A stretch of DNA of 64,000 bases, from the NCBI GenBank assembly GCA_932294295.1, contig OW028579.1, forward strand, positions 8,058,370 to 8,122,369, read 5' to 3'. A model generated the notes under the pieces. The model made no database searches. It worked only from the letters and a program-made list of their open reading frames with translations, and was not told the DNA's origin. Origin of the DNA: Alitta virens (Eukaryota > Annelida > Polychaeta > Phyllodocida > Nereididae). The first letter of the stretch is position 1. Each line of letters begins with the position of its first letter. A program made the position numbers and the translations under genes. Of this stretch, positions 24,966 to 35,722 are shown piece by piece.

Positions 24966-25644
24966 CTCTCAGCATTAGAACTTATCATATCACTTCCATA
25001 TGTTTGACACCAATTGGCTTTGATGCCCAAATTATTAATGAATCCCATGATATGATAACACAAATGTGGAATTTGAGAAGCTTTGAAAGGGGCTTTCGAT
25101 ACAAATGAGGGTCATTTTCCAATTGTGCTGACACATGAGGTGAATTTCAGCATTAATATTTTTTCCAATTTTTCTTTGTGGAGGAGATAGCAAAAAAACA
25201 TATTGATAACAGAAGCAGATATAGTTCAAATATAATAAAATCAATAATACATCGATATATAAAATATTCGGAATCACAGTAACTTAGTAACATTGCTTTG
25301 AATAAAATACTTATTATTCAACAAAATAGATAATTTCAAAAATTATTTGATATGTGTTTTTTTCTAATCACATCTACAACAAAGTACAGACCAAATGTCG
25401 TGTAAACACAGTCTAACGTTATTCCCTTCAGTAGGAACTGACTTCACAGCCTCACCAAGACCATTTGCTGAAATTTCCTGAATTCTTGGCCAGGTAATTA
25501 GTCTTAATGAGTCGGCACCAGGCGAAGGTTAGACTGGTCATTTGATTGCCCTCAGTCTACAGTCTTTCACTGGTGTAATGATGGCTTTCACAGAGTTGGG
25601 ATGCATTGTCAGCAAGCCATTGTAATTTTACTTGCATGTACCGA
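24966..25644. other. no gene seen
   Basis: AT-rich; the only open frame of note (25035-25277, minus) has no recognisable content. Confidence 0.5.
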
Positions 25645-25746
25645 AAGAAAGAAAGAATGAAAGAGGGAAGAAAAGAAAGAAAAAAAGAAAGAAAGAAGGC
25701 AAAGACAAAGAGAACGAAAGTAAGAATAAAAGAAAGAAAAGAAAGA
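25645..25746. repeat. GAAA-rich purine tract
   Basis: About 100 bases of GAAA, GAAAA and GAAG units form an almost pure purine strand. The minus-strand frame through it reads as Phe/Ser-rich and is a composition artefact. Such tracts can form triplex structures, which is general knowledge and not shown here. Confidence 0.9.
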
Positions 25747-25996
25747 TGGTGATAATAAGCTGAATAAAATTTTAGAAAATACGTAACTTATTATTAAAAT
25801 AGGAAACATATTCCTATATTTGGAAGAAATCATTTCCTAAGTATTGCGTTAGAAAAGAAAAATACGCTTTTGGGTTATAAAACAACTATGTACACAAATT
25901 ATCATGATAACTTGGCAAGGCTTTGATTACTACAATGATCCCACCCAAGAATACATGCTAAGTCTCACTCATTTAGAGTGAGTCTCACTCATTTGA

Positions 25997-26239
25997 TTGC
26001 TGTCTCACTTCTCTAGACTTGAGTATTTTCTTCATATTTTATGTGTCAAACTCCAAGAGAACCAGAATAATCAAGAATGCAGTTTAGCAGACGACAATTC
26101 TTCAGCCGATATTTTTACTCTGCACCAGAGGACGACACGAGTCACTAGTGGCACGTCTATTTTTAGCGCCACCATTGGCCGGCCTGCACATGGCTTCCTT
26201 GGAAACAACATGCCTTCACAGTCTGACACGAGCCAGTGA
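25997..26239 (+). CDS. possible exon, GC-richer, unknown product
   Basis: A plus-strand frame of about 80 codons is open through NQECSLADDNSSADIFTLHQ and ATIGRPAHGFLGNNMPSQS to TGA at 26237-26239. It has no ATG near its start, so it could only be an internal or last exon. The same segment holds a MEF2-like CTATTTTTAG at 26157-26166 and an inverted CCAAT (CCATTGG) near 26172, so it may instead be regulatory DNA upstream of the exon at 26889. The minus strand is also open for 69 codons here, which weakens the coding case. Confidence 0.2.
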   Translation: MLSHFSRLEYFLHILCVKLQENQNNQECSLADDNSSADIFTLHQRTTRVTSGTSIFSATIGRPAHGFLGNNMPSQSDTSQ

Positions 26240-26888
26240 TGAGGCAACGTGTGCAGCCAGTGGAATAGTACGCTATTCACTATTTCAATTCTCAGATTAT
26301 GTGGATGTTATACTTTTCGGGATTTTAACTGACACAAGGAAATTTAATAGACTGTGCATAATTACAAAATTAGGATTCTGGTTAATCATCACAGTTAGAT
26401 ATATATCTATAGTAGAATATATATATATAAATGTATAGAGTCATCATGATTGTTTATTGATGAAAAATGGATTGTTGGGATTGCTAATCAATCATAACTA
26501 TATTGGATGATTGACAGCTGTCATTACCTATTTTACTAACAGTGATTCATACTGAATATTTCAGTATCTATCAAACTACCTGGAGTTACATCATAATAAT
26601 GATAATTCGTTGATGAAATACCTGATGATTTGTACAAAAATAACAAATTGACAAATTGAATACAGTGAATTATTAACTGTGTGACATTGGAGTTTTATCA
26701 CTGTTGTCAGTAGCTTAGTTGCATCAGTAGCAGAAACCAATTTCATCACACCCTTAAGAGTTAAGTCTCCTTCAGAGATCTTTAGAGAATCTTCTTGATC
26801 CCTGCTCTTGGATCAAAACACGACTGCCAAATTTCGGAGGATAATACCAAAAGAGGAAATTGGATTTAACGCAGAGAGTGATGCAGTC

Positions 26889-27026
26889 ATGGGTAACATA
26901 TACACAGAGGCTGTAGGATGGAGTGTTTTGATTCTGTTGCTGAGTCAGGGCATGTTGACTGCAAGCGATGCTGGGGATGTAGAGAGTGCCCGCTGCAGAG
27001 TCAGGTGTCTAGCTCATCTCAAACAT
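26889..27026 (+). CDS. probable first coding exon of a secreted protein, anosmin-like
   Basis: ATG at 26889 (followed by G) opens 46 codons that end exactly at a consensus donor, AAACAT/GTAAGT, in phase 0. The product begins MGNIYTEAVG, then a hydrophobic core WSVLILLLSQGMLTA suited to a signal peptide, then GDVESARCRVRCLAHLKH. A short hydrophobic leader followed by ARCxxRCL resembles the N-terminus of anosmin-1, the secreted WAP and fibronectin-III adhesion protein, whose mature chain starts with a similar cysteine pair. That resemblance is short and from memory, so the family call is tentative; other secreted cysteine-rich proteins fit too. The frame stays open upstream to 26808 but that part is probably 5' UTR. 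No following exon was identified downstream in the window, so the first intron would have to be long. Confidence 0.5.
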
Positions 27027-28262
27027 GTAAGTGTCAAGTTTTTATTTTGTATCTCAAAACCATATAACCCTCTGTAGAAATTTTGATATTTCATTGTAAT
27101 ACATATTTGTATACACAATAAGCCCATATGTCCCCATGACTATACAAAGTTGGTACTAGCTTTATCATATTCTACAGTACCTTTTTCTTTTTTGTCTTTT
27201 GAAGATAAATTTGTTTTGTCAGTACTTAACACAGGAAAAATTAATTATTATTAAAAACGTCGTATTAATGGTATGAGAAATTCAATCAGTTATGAAAAGT
27301 ACCACAGGTGTGGAGCTTCTTTTTTAAAAAACATGGTATGTTTTTATTTGTTCTCCTGTCAATGATGAGAAGTACAGTAAGTCAGACTGCACACATGTTT
27401 ATTGCACTTTGACAGCCACCGTGTAATGATGATGGTGTTTTTCTGTTTATATTGCTTCACTACAGCTGGCTTGCAGTCAGAAAGTCTAAATAATACAGGT
27501 ATTCATTGAAATGAACAGAGACAGTTCATTCGTCTCTTTGTAGCTCCATGGTATAAGTGTATAGGCCTATTTATTTTTGATAAATTTGCAGAAGAACAAT
27601 GATACAGAAATAATTTTATTCAATAAATGTCCAGTGATTAAATTCATTCGTCATCTTTCTATTAGTCTGCAATGGATCTGCAGCAAAGATGGCTGTTATA
27701 TAGCAATACTGCCTCTGATCTAAAAGCTATCACAATCTTCTTAACAGTGTGATCACACACATTGTGAGCATAGTCTGAATAGGTAGCCACCATGACTTTG
27801 CAGCAATGCATTATTGGAGGGTAATTATTTTTACCCAACAGTGCTGACCTGCAATTTACCCTGGGGCTCTGATAGCACCTGGGGTAAAATATTCCATGGT
27901 GCATATTACAGCCGGCAGGAGCTGGCACCAGTAGAGGGTGAACAATTCTCTGAGGTCCATGGCTCAATGTACTGTATAGAGCTTCAGCATTAAGGCCACC
28001 CTTGGCGCAATATACGACCTTTATGGCAGTGGTCTTAATATATATGTAATGGTGAGGTCAATTTTAATGATGAACTTGGCACAAACATGTTGCTAGTCTT
28101 AATGGTGATGGGATTTGGGATTACGACTTATCATATTTTCCCAATTAGAAGTCGGGTTTAAAATAGAGGCCGGTCTCGTAAAGTGGCCGGGACTGGACTG
28201 CCCTTGATTGCTTAAATCTACAGTATAGTAATAAATCTGAAAATAAGGGAGGCCCCTCATTG
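27027..28262. other. no gene seen; partial dispersed element near 27972-28060
   Basis: A minus-strand frame of 101 codons at 27662-27967 has no recognisable domain. At 27972-28060 the words ATTAAGGCCACCCTTGGCGC, GCAGTGGTCTTAAT and ATGGTGAGGTC mark a diverged copy of the ACAGTGGAACC dispersed element. Confidence 0.45.
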
Positions 28263-28556
28263 TAATCATGAAAGTTCCGTATACTGTTGTAATCAGGAAA
28301 GTACAATATAGTTGTGCCTGTAATAAGTAAAGTGCTGTCATTATAATCAGCAAAGTACAGTATAGCTGTGCTTATAATCAGCAAAGTACAGTATAGCTGT
28401 GCTTATAATCAGCAAAGTACAGTATAGATGTGCTTATAATCAGCAAAGTACAGTATAGCTGTGCTTATAATCAGCAAAGTACAGTATAGCTGTGCTTATG
28501 ATTAGCAAAGTACAGTATAGCTGTGCTTATAATCAGCAAAGTACAGTACAGCTGCG
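28263..28556 (+). repeat. 31-bp minisatellite, about nine copies
   Basis: Units of the form AATCAGCAAAGTACAGTATA followed by GCTGTGCTTAT repeat with a period of exactly 31 bases; AATCAGCAAAG recurs at 28345, 28376, 28407, 28438, 28469 and 28531, with a variant (GATTAGCAAAG) at 28500. The middle copies are nearly identical, while those at the left edge are diverged, the pattern of an array that expands in its centre. Open frames through it are artefacts. Confidence 0.95.
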
Positions 28557-29185
28557 CATCATATCTTGGCAATGTAGCAAAGATGCTAGGTAATATCAAA
28601 TACAAAAAATACAGATGAAGGTAATCAATACTGGTAGCAGATGGCACAAGTATACTAGTGTAGTCTTTCATAAATTTTGATTTATATATCTAAGTATTGA
28701 TGCCAAGATAAGCGTACTTGTAAAGTTCTCAACAACATTCAGTACTTCAGAAAAGTTATTATTTTCTAAAGAGTCAGAAAAGTTCGAACAAAGACTTAGG
28801 TGCAAAACACAGAAGATGATCTACATCATTGATCTTGGATAAAGCATCAATGTATCGACGTATGTGTCTAGTGTATAAAAGGTCCATTTTCATCATAATC
28901 TGTTAGAAAGTTATTGATAAACATTGCTGTTTGTTAAAAAACTTTATGAAATGCTCTATCTAGAATGAAGGAATGTAAGGTGCACAGGAATTTGCTCCGA
29001 GTTCCGAGAGGATTTTCTTCTATTTTTTTGATTTTCTGAAAGTTTTCTACAACTGACACCTTTTCCCCATCAATCATCAGTTATCATTTGACAATCAGGG
29101 GTTTCTACGACTACCAGAGTTTCATGAATAAGTTTTGATCCTATCTCAGAGCTTAGCTGCCAACTTAAGTCCAAAGCACCAATGG
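28557..29185. other. no gene seen
   Basis: AT-rich and without recognisable structure. Confidence 0.5.
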
Positions 29186-29267
29186 TACATGGCCAATTGT
29201 GCTACGTGCGTTTTCCATGCGTTTATCCAAACGCATGGAAAACGCACGTGGCACATTTGACCATGTG
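29186..29267. repeat. long near-perfect hairpin
   Basis: The arm from TACATGGCCAATTGTGCTAC through GTGCGTTTTCCATGCGTTT (29186-29224) pairs with an inverted copy at 29229-29267 around a four-base loop, ATCC. The inner 26 bases match at all but one position and the outer 13 match with a few changes. The arms contain ACGTGCG, and the right arm has a CACGTG. It could be a young palindromic MITE, or the fold-back of a small-RNA precursor. Confidence 0.8.
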
Positions 29268-31249
29268 ATATTAACAAAAATCTCGAACACTTCAATGCAA
29301 CAATATAATGTACAGTGTTTGTTCGAGGTGGTCCTTAAGCAGGGTTCCTCTGTATGGTGTAGCCCCATATGGCCACCTCCCAATCCTTACGAAATGTTAG
29401 ATTTAAGAGGTTTCAATAGAGAGGCTCTATGGTATTGCCATCTAATCAACATGGTGCTATTTAAATGCTTGGGCAACACCACCTCCTTGCTTGACACCAC
29501 TAGCATTCTAACCACGTTGCTCTTGATGCCATAACTGGATCCTAATCTCTGAGAACTTCCTGGGGGAATTCCGTTAATTAACAAGGTTTAAATAGACTAC
29601 ATCAGCGACTCATTCTATGTCAATCTATTCTTAAAATGCCTGGTTTAAGAAAACCACAGGAGAGAGATAAAGCAAAGATAAAAACAGATTTAAGCAGGAA
29701 ATACAATAAGAAAACAATAGCTTCATCCACACAATGGCATGGAGACAATTAAAGAGTGATTTCAACAAAGGAATGATCTTGCATTTAAGAAATTTTCATC
29801 CTCTAAACAGCCATGACTTTATCGATAATTGCATCCCATCAAATTGACAGGAATTGCAAGAGTTGTCAAGGGGGTTTTTAATCTTTTAAAGAGATTCTTA
29901 CTGCTAAAGATAATGTGACGTTTTCATTACAGTCTTTCCATTTATTCAATTTTATTTGATTCAAGGATGTTTAAGTAGCCATTCAAGATCTCTCCTCTTC
30001 TGAAAATTTTAACTGATATTTGAATAACCCTTAGAAATAAGTAGATTTCTCATTCTGATCTGAAGATATTCCAATTGAAAGATTAGTGACGATTACCAAC
30101 AATAGGTAAAAGGTAATTCCTCATGCAAGAATTTCTCAGGCAAAGACACTCAAAGCCAGAGTCAAACATATTGATGTACATTTTTTGTGGCATACATACA
30201 ACATTTTCAGTTTATCAGTAACTCTTATATATCACCAAAATTTCTGTCTATTTTGATTGCACATGTGGTACACTGATACATTTTTGTGAGCCAGGCTAAA
30301 ATACTATATATACTCGTTTCATTGTTGCAAATTCATATTATAAAAAAATATATATTGTACTCAACATTTGTACTTTCTTGCAACAGTAATGTCCAGTGAT
30401 TGCATTCTACAGTACTATTCCTTGTACTTTACTTGCCCAAACAGGCAGTACTTCTGCTGCAGACAGTAATTAGGTTAGCATGCATCGTTCGTGCATAGGG
30501 GATTGTATGGTGCAGGCCTGCATCAGATTTTCTGCCTCTGTTATCAGGCATCTGCATTTGCACATTAGGGACTTCCCAGTGCAGTGGTGGAGTGACCTAA
30601 TTGACCTCTGCACAGTGCAGGCATTGTCATATAATTCACCAGTTGTGCCCGTTATCTATAGGATGGAGATAAGAAAGATAAAAGAGAAACATACCCCTGT
30701 TACTGATGTCATGCTTAGAGATAAACATTACCGAATTGTATCGACTACCAACCATGTAATGTCAAGATGCTGACGTTTTAGTGTTTGGTTGTGAGGAGCA
30801 GATCTATTGAAACCCTGTCTTATGATTATTTCTAATGTATTGCAACCATGGCTTTACAAAAAATCTGAATTAATTGTCTATCAAGGTGGTCTCAATAGTG
30901 AGGTTATACTGCCTACAATGTTAATGTGCGGGTCAACTGAGTTCATTTGATTTCTGTGACCGGTATTTGTAAAATGGTACTTGGAAAACGCCTCTTTGAT
31001 GTGAATGTTTGAGATCGAGTTCACATTTTATGCTTCTGGGTTGTTATTAATATAATGTAAAATCCTTGATGTTCTAAATGTAGTAGTATTTGTTAATTCA
31101 CTGAAATACACGAATCAACACAGCTTCTGTAATCGAAATCCCAAACTTCACAATTTGAGAATTACAAGTGTGAGGGGGTGTTTTTTACCTAGTTTCAAGA
31201 TGGTTGTCATCATTTTGGGGGACCCAAGTTTAGCTTAACATTGTTTTAC
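29268..31249. other. no gene supported; partial dispersed element near 30885-30916
   Basis: AT-rich. A frame of 97 codons at 30480-30773 begins with ATG but shows no domain. GGTGGTCTCAATAGTGAGG with TTATACTG at 30885-30912 is a right end of the ACAGTGGAACC element. Confidence 0.45.
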
Positions 31250-31365
31250 CTATCTATCTATCTATCCATCTATCTATCTATCCATCTATCTATGTAGCCA
31301 CCTATCTATCTATCCATCCATCTATCTATCCATCTATCTATCTATCCATCTATCCATCTATCTAT
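31250..31365. repeat. TATC/CATC tetranucleotide microsatellite
   Basis: About 115 bases of TATC units with regular CATC variants. Confidence 0.95.
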
Positions 31366-32052
31366 TTCAAAGCGTTGTATTGTAGGCAACATTCCAACAT
31401 GTGTCACCGTATTGTAAACATATCAGATTGCATCATTTTCATAATTTATTTTAATCGTTTAAGCGTTTAATGGGATGAAAAGAGTCTTGGTTTCAAATGA
31501 AAATAAACTTAAAAGCGAGTTGAATTATGTGCTATATCTGTGAAAGATTGCTTATAAAACTCAAGTACAATTTCTAAAGTTTCCCAACAGATTTGGGAGA
31601 GGATAAAGAACTTATTTTACAAATTAACTGGAGTATGTGCAAATCTAGTAAATTGCAAGAAAGCTGATATGATCCAATATTATGAGCTCCCAAGCGTTTT
31701 ACTCATGTTTAATTCGATGTGTTGATATGAAAACACTCCGGTGTTTTTCTTTGTACTGAGTTCAGGTTGACACGTTGGAATCTGACAGGACTGAGATCAC
31801 AAGAAGATCACAAGATCATGCAATGCACAGCCGTTTTTTGTCCTTACTTTGTGCTTTTTTGTCCTTTTCTTGTCCATGAAAAGTCAGAGCAAGAGTAAGG
31901 TGGATAACCATGGATTCATTCCTGTGGTGGTTTTAATTCTAGACTGCTTGTTGATTTTCATGCAAAGCTATTTGAAAAGAAACCACTCAGTGGTCAGTCA
32001 GTCTAGTAAGTCAGGGAAATGGTCAGTCACATAACCTTAATTCATCTGTAAT
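31366..32052. other. no gene seen
   Basis: No coding or repeat structure that can be supported. Confidence 0.5.
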
Positions 32053-32129
32053 AGTCAGTCAGTCAGTCAGTCAGTCAGCACGTCAGTCAGTCAGTCAGTC
32101 AGTCAGTCAGTCAGTTAGTCAGTCAGTCA
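32053..32129. repeat. AGTC tetranucleotide microsatellite with a CAGCACGTCAG break
   Basis: A run of AGTC units is interrupted once, at 32077-32087, by CAGCACGTCAG. The same interruption occurs in the similar array at 49573-49649, which suggests a shared origin. Confidence 0.95.
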
Positions 32130-32538
32130 AAGCTGTAACGCGATGTCTACTCTTTTGACCATATCGTGTAGTCTTGATTTAACGCCCGGTTATAATTTGC
32201 AATGAATTTTGTAAATATAATGTACTTGACTTATAAAAAAAAATTCAATCATAATTACAGTCTCGTATTGTAGCGAAAGCACAGACAGTGGGGCCGAAGT
32301 CTGAAGTATTGAATGCTTTGAATGCTTTACAGTGTCTGGTTGTGGCACCGAGTTCTCGTGTGTCAAAGATGTCATAGTATCAATATCAAGATCTGTTATG
32401 AGCTGAAATTTGAGAATATCTTGATCTCCTATCTCTTTGTATGGTGTGAGGCTATAGTGGACAATTGTGTGTGGAACTATAGGAATTGCAGGAGAACCCC
32501 ACAACTAAGACCACTGTTCGAGATGGGGTGGTATTTTT

Positions 32539-32589
32539 AGATAGATAGATAGATAGATAGATAAGTAGATAGATAGATAGATAGATAGG
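32539..32589. repeat. GATA microsatellite
   Basis: About 50 bases of AGAT units with one AAGT break, directly before a copy of the dispersed element at 32605. Confidence 0.95.
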
Positions 32590-32604
32590 TACCCAACATT
32601 GTTA

Positions 32605-32741
32605 TACAGTGGAACCTCGTCATTAAGACTACTTTAAATGATATACTGGTATCCAATGCAGGTAGTCATAGTGGATATATACAGTGCACAATTATTGTTG
32701 TCGTACCAGTGAGGTGGTCGTATAGCGGAGCTCCCACTGTA
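32605..32741. mobile_element. well-preserved copy of the ACAGTGGAACC element
   Basis: The left end TACAGTGGAACCTCGTCATT is followed by AAGACTAC. The right end reads GAGGTGGTCGTATAGCGGAG and closes with CTCCCACTGTA. The outer ends are inverted copies (ACAGTGG / CCACTGT), flanked on both sides by TA. A TA target duplication and CAGT-starting inverted repeats fit Tc1/mariner or pogo-type non-autonomous elements, from family knowledge. The element is 137 bp and non-coding. A further partial copy lies just upstream at about 32460-32538 (CCCCACAACTAAGACCACTG). Confidence 0.8.
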
Positions 32742-33646
32742 CATAAAACTAGATTAAAATCTTAGTGTCAGGGTAAATTCAAACTGTGCATGTTATTGAA
32801 ACCATGGGGCGAGCTAGTTTTTGGTGGAGGTTGAAAGAACACTTAATTATGAGGGAGTGTGCATAAAAAAGTTTGAAAAAAGAAGGGGGCAAAAAAGCAA
32901 AAAAGTGGAAATGATGCGTGTAAAAAGAGCTGACATGTTTTACCCTAGTAAGATGGATAATGCTAGGGAGAGTTGGCTACACCGTTCTGTATACGTTGCC
33001 CAGGTAACTAGAGGAAGTAGCTGGTGTTATGGAGAATGTGATGCTGGAATAAAACAGTGGTTTTGGGGATGAAATTGTGAATTTTGAAATGGCTTACAAT
33101 TTAGACCATGTGCCTGACCAACAATTTGGTGGGGGAATGTGTGAATAACACATAATAACAGTGAAAATTGTATTTTGATGGTTTCTTTTTTCTTATAATC
33201 AAATAAGCTAAATTTTATAATGGCCCGTTTTTTTCATATCTCTCACGCATAAGCACACAACAAGCTTTTATCTGTGATTTATGCATAATATGATAATTGA
33301 GGAATCAACGTGTGAAAACTTCTTTTATGTATAATTCTTCTATGGTAATTGGAATATGACACTATGCTGAACAATGTAACTGCACTCTGTACAAATCCAG
33401 GCACTACAATCAACACCACCCAATATCAAAGCCAACTTGATTTTGACACCCCTTTGGATAAGACCTTCTCGTTTATTCCAGTTCCGGCGTTTATTGGACC
33501 CGGTGCAAAATCAAGAAAATGAACTTTTATGCCTAATTGTATTTCTTTCTTTACCGTATTAAACTGTGGCGTTTGTCATAATAGACATTCAAAAGATTTA
33601 GAGACCCGGCTCATATTCTAGTTTGTCTTGGGGTAAATGATCACAG
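32742..33646. other. no gene supported
   Basis: A lysine-rich frame of 83 codons at 32821-33072 runs through A-rich DNA and is probably accidental. Nothing else is supported. Confidence 0.45.
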
Positions 33647-33834
33647 TGGCGCCATCTGCAATCAGTTGGTGTCTATCGTCAGATGTTAGCCTGTGGTCAA
33701 GTGGTCAACCAAGAAACCAACCATGAATACAACATGGCCTCTGTGAAGTTCTCTGGTTGTGCACCAAATGTAGCCATGTATGACCCGATGAAAGAAGTTG
33801 ATATCAAGATTATAGACTCGGGTCACTTGAAAAG
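33647..33834 (+). CDS. probable first or early coding exon, unknown product
   Basis: One plus-strand frame is open from 33647 to a donor AAAAG/GTAAAG at 33834/33835. The most likely start is the ATG at 33734, in a good context (A at -4, G at +4), giving MASVKFSGCAPNVAMYDPMK followed by EVDIKIIDSGHLK and ending two bases into a codon (phase 2). An upstream in-frame ATG near 33680 (MLACGQVVNQETNHEYN) would add 18 residues. The amino-acid mix is protein-like and unlike the surrounding AT-rich DNA. The intron side meets a stop at once (AGG TAA), as expected of a real exon end. I do not recognise the protein. No acceptor-flanked next exon was found. Confidence 0.4.
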
Positions 33835-35158
33835 GTAAAGTGACCTGCAATTAGATTGTCCGCGCGGTGTGCATGCCACGCTGGGTGGTATTAGAGATGG
33901 GTGTTTTCTGTCATTCAGTATTTGTGTTTCTCATAATGAATGATGGATCAATATCGCAGTACTTAGCTAAAGAAGTTACACCATACCCCCAATACCATCC
34001 TCTGTCCCAGTTGGCGTTCGAGGGTGCCCCAATACAAACTACATTTGTAATTTCTGACACACAAGAGAGAAACAAAAGCTACATGACGCATTTTAATGAG
34101 AAACAAAATTTGGTATAAAAAACAAAAAGCTGCATGTGATACAAGCAATCATTTTTTTAATGCAGAAAATCAAAAAAAAGAGAAGTGATGAACTGCTAAA
34201 TCTGAAGCCACAAGGGCAAAGCTTTCGGCGTTTGCTGTCAAGTCCGTGGTTCCAGCCAATGTGTCTTTCTCAACACCTGTGGCTGGGGGGGGGGGAGGGG
34301 GGTTAATTGCTATGTGCCCCGCTTCAAGACCTCTTCACCAATAAGACCTCGCAATTGTACCACTATATTTTGGGCCCACCTGTATATTTGAACTGTTGCC
34401 GTTAATTATTTTCCTTTATTATCTATATTATGAGACCGCCTCACCAGATCAATACAACAATAGTGATTAAATTGAAAAATTGAATTGTGGTCTTAATTGC
34501 GAGGTTATACAGCACTGGGGTACTAGTATAACCCTCATATGAACCCCCAGCAAAGGGTATGATCAGACAGGTAAACTGTTTCACCGAAACTAATGAGTTT
34601 TAGATTAATTGTTTAGACTTCTAGCCCTTTGAAGAACTGCAGTTTCTCAGATAATAATCAAATGTTTCCATGGCCCTGGGGTAATTGTGACCAATGGGGT
34701 AATTTACCCTGTCTCCCAGCCCATACGGGTTAATTAGGACAGGATTTTATTAGCCCTGGCCATGATTTATCATGATATATCTCCCATGTACCTGTTATTT
34801 ATCAATTTTCTTCATTTTTATTCCAAAACCCCATGTCGCGCGATTCACACCATAGCCTCTAATTCGTACATCTCCACGGAGACGAGTATGTAAACAAAAT
34901 TAGAGCGACAGCGGTTGGAAATAAAAAGAGAGAAAATATACCATACCTTGAGGGAATGTTTGGTTAATTATCCATGACAAAATTATCTCGCTTTTGTGGA
35001 GAACCATGCAGGTTCTGAAGAATTAGTTAAAGTCATAGTATAATGTGTAGATGAACTTAGTTAAGACAGCCCAATTATACGACCACCTTGATTGTAAGAC
35101 CACTATTAGCTGCATTAGACACCTAAACTGACGCTTATAACAAGTACTTAATTATTTC
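33835..35158. other. no further gene seen; dispersed-element copy at about 34330-34515 and a G-run
   Basis: CCAATAAGACCTCGCAATTG near 34339, GAGACCGCCTCACC near 34432 and GTGGTCTTAATTGCGAGG at 34487-34504 belong to a diverged copy of the ACAGTGGAACC element. A run of G (34285-34303) lies upstream. A third partial copy lies at about 35080-35110 (ACGACCACCTTGATTGTAAG). No further coding exon is supported. Confidence 0.45.
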
Positions 35159-35245
35159 CACCGCAAACCACTGGGTCCCGGTTCGATTCCTGGTCGAGCC
35201 GAAGTTGGATGGCTGTTTCATCCATGATCTCATCCTTAATCGCAA
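35159..35245 (+). mobile_element. tRNA-derived SINE-like element
   Basis: GTCCCGGTTCGATTCCTGGT (B-box) is followed by CGAGCCGAAGTTGGATGGCT and GTTTCATCC. The same order is found antisense at 11335-11490. The 5' tRNA-like half is weak, and the element is probably truncated. Confidence 0.55.
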
Positions 35246-35650
35246 GGTAATCTCAATGAAAAGGTTTTCTTGAAATGAGGGTTCACTGTAAACTATGTAT
35301 TCTCTTTTTCTCACCAGAGGAAATATTTATATATATATATATTGAGAAAACCACAATAAAAATTGTCACTTGACTTTCGTTTCATGAGGATAGAGTAACA
35401 TAAAAATGTCATGTAATTACCATTTTCAGGTACATGCATTGTATGCGTTGGTTTCATAATTACACATGTGTGTATGGTCGAGCCTTATGTTTAAAATTAT
35501 AAGAAAATGTGGCTGTCAACTCAATTTTGTTATGAATAAAAATAAGAACTTGTATATATGTTACTATACAGTGGTATTTCAATATATACTCATGGGCCTA
35601 GTTAACTACACTAGTAGACGATAAACTGCAAGAGATATTTGGAGATACTT

Positions 35651-35722
35651 ACAGATTTGAACCCACGACCCAAGAGGCTGGCTAGCCAACACTCGACCAC
35701 TTTAACACTGCACCAGCCTGTT
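35651..35722 (-). mobile_element. tRNA-related SINE head, antisense
   Basis: Read on the minus strand, CAGTGTTAAAGTGGTCGAGT (A-box-like), TTGGCTAGCCAGCCTC, and GGGTCGTGGGTTCAAATCTG (B-box) occur in tRNA order over about 70 bases. The arms do not form a clean functional tRNA by eye, so this is better read as a SINE head than as a tRNA gene. Confidence 0.5.

Noticed and set aside
25609..25833. Phe/Ser-rich minus-strand frame
   Set aside because: It is the translation of a GAAA purine tract.
28263..28556. Regular repeats considered as a CRISPR array
   Set aside because: The 31-bp units are directly adjacent with no unique spacers, and the DNA is eukaryotic; it is a minisatellite.
35651..35722. 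Functional tRNA gene on the minus strand
   Set aside because: A- and B-box-like words are present, but no clean acceptor and anticodon stems could be paired by eye, so a SINE head is the better reading.
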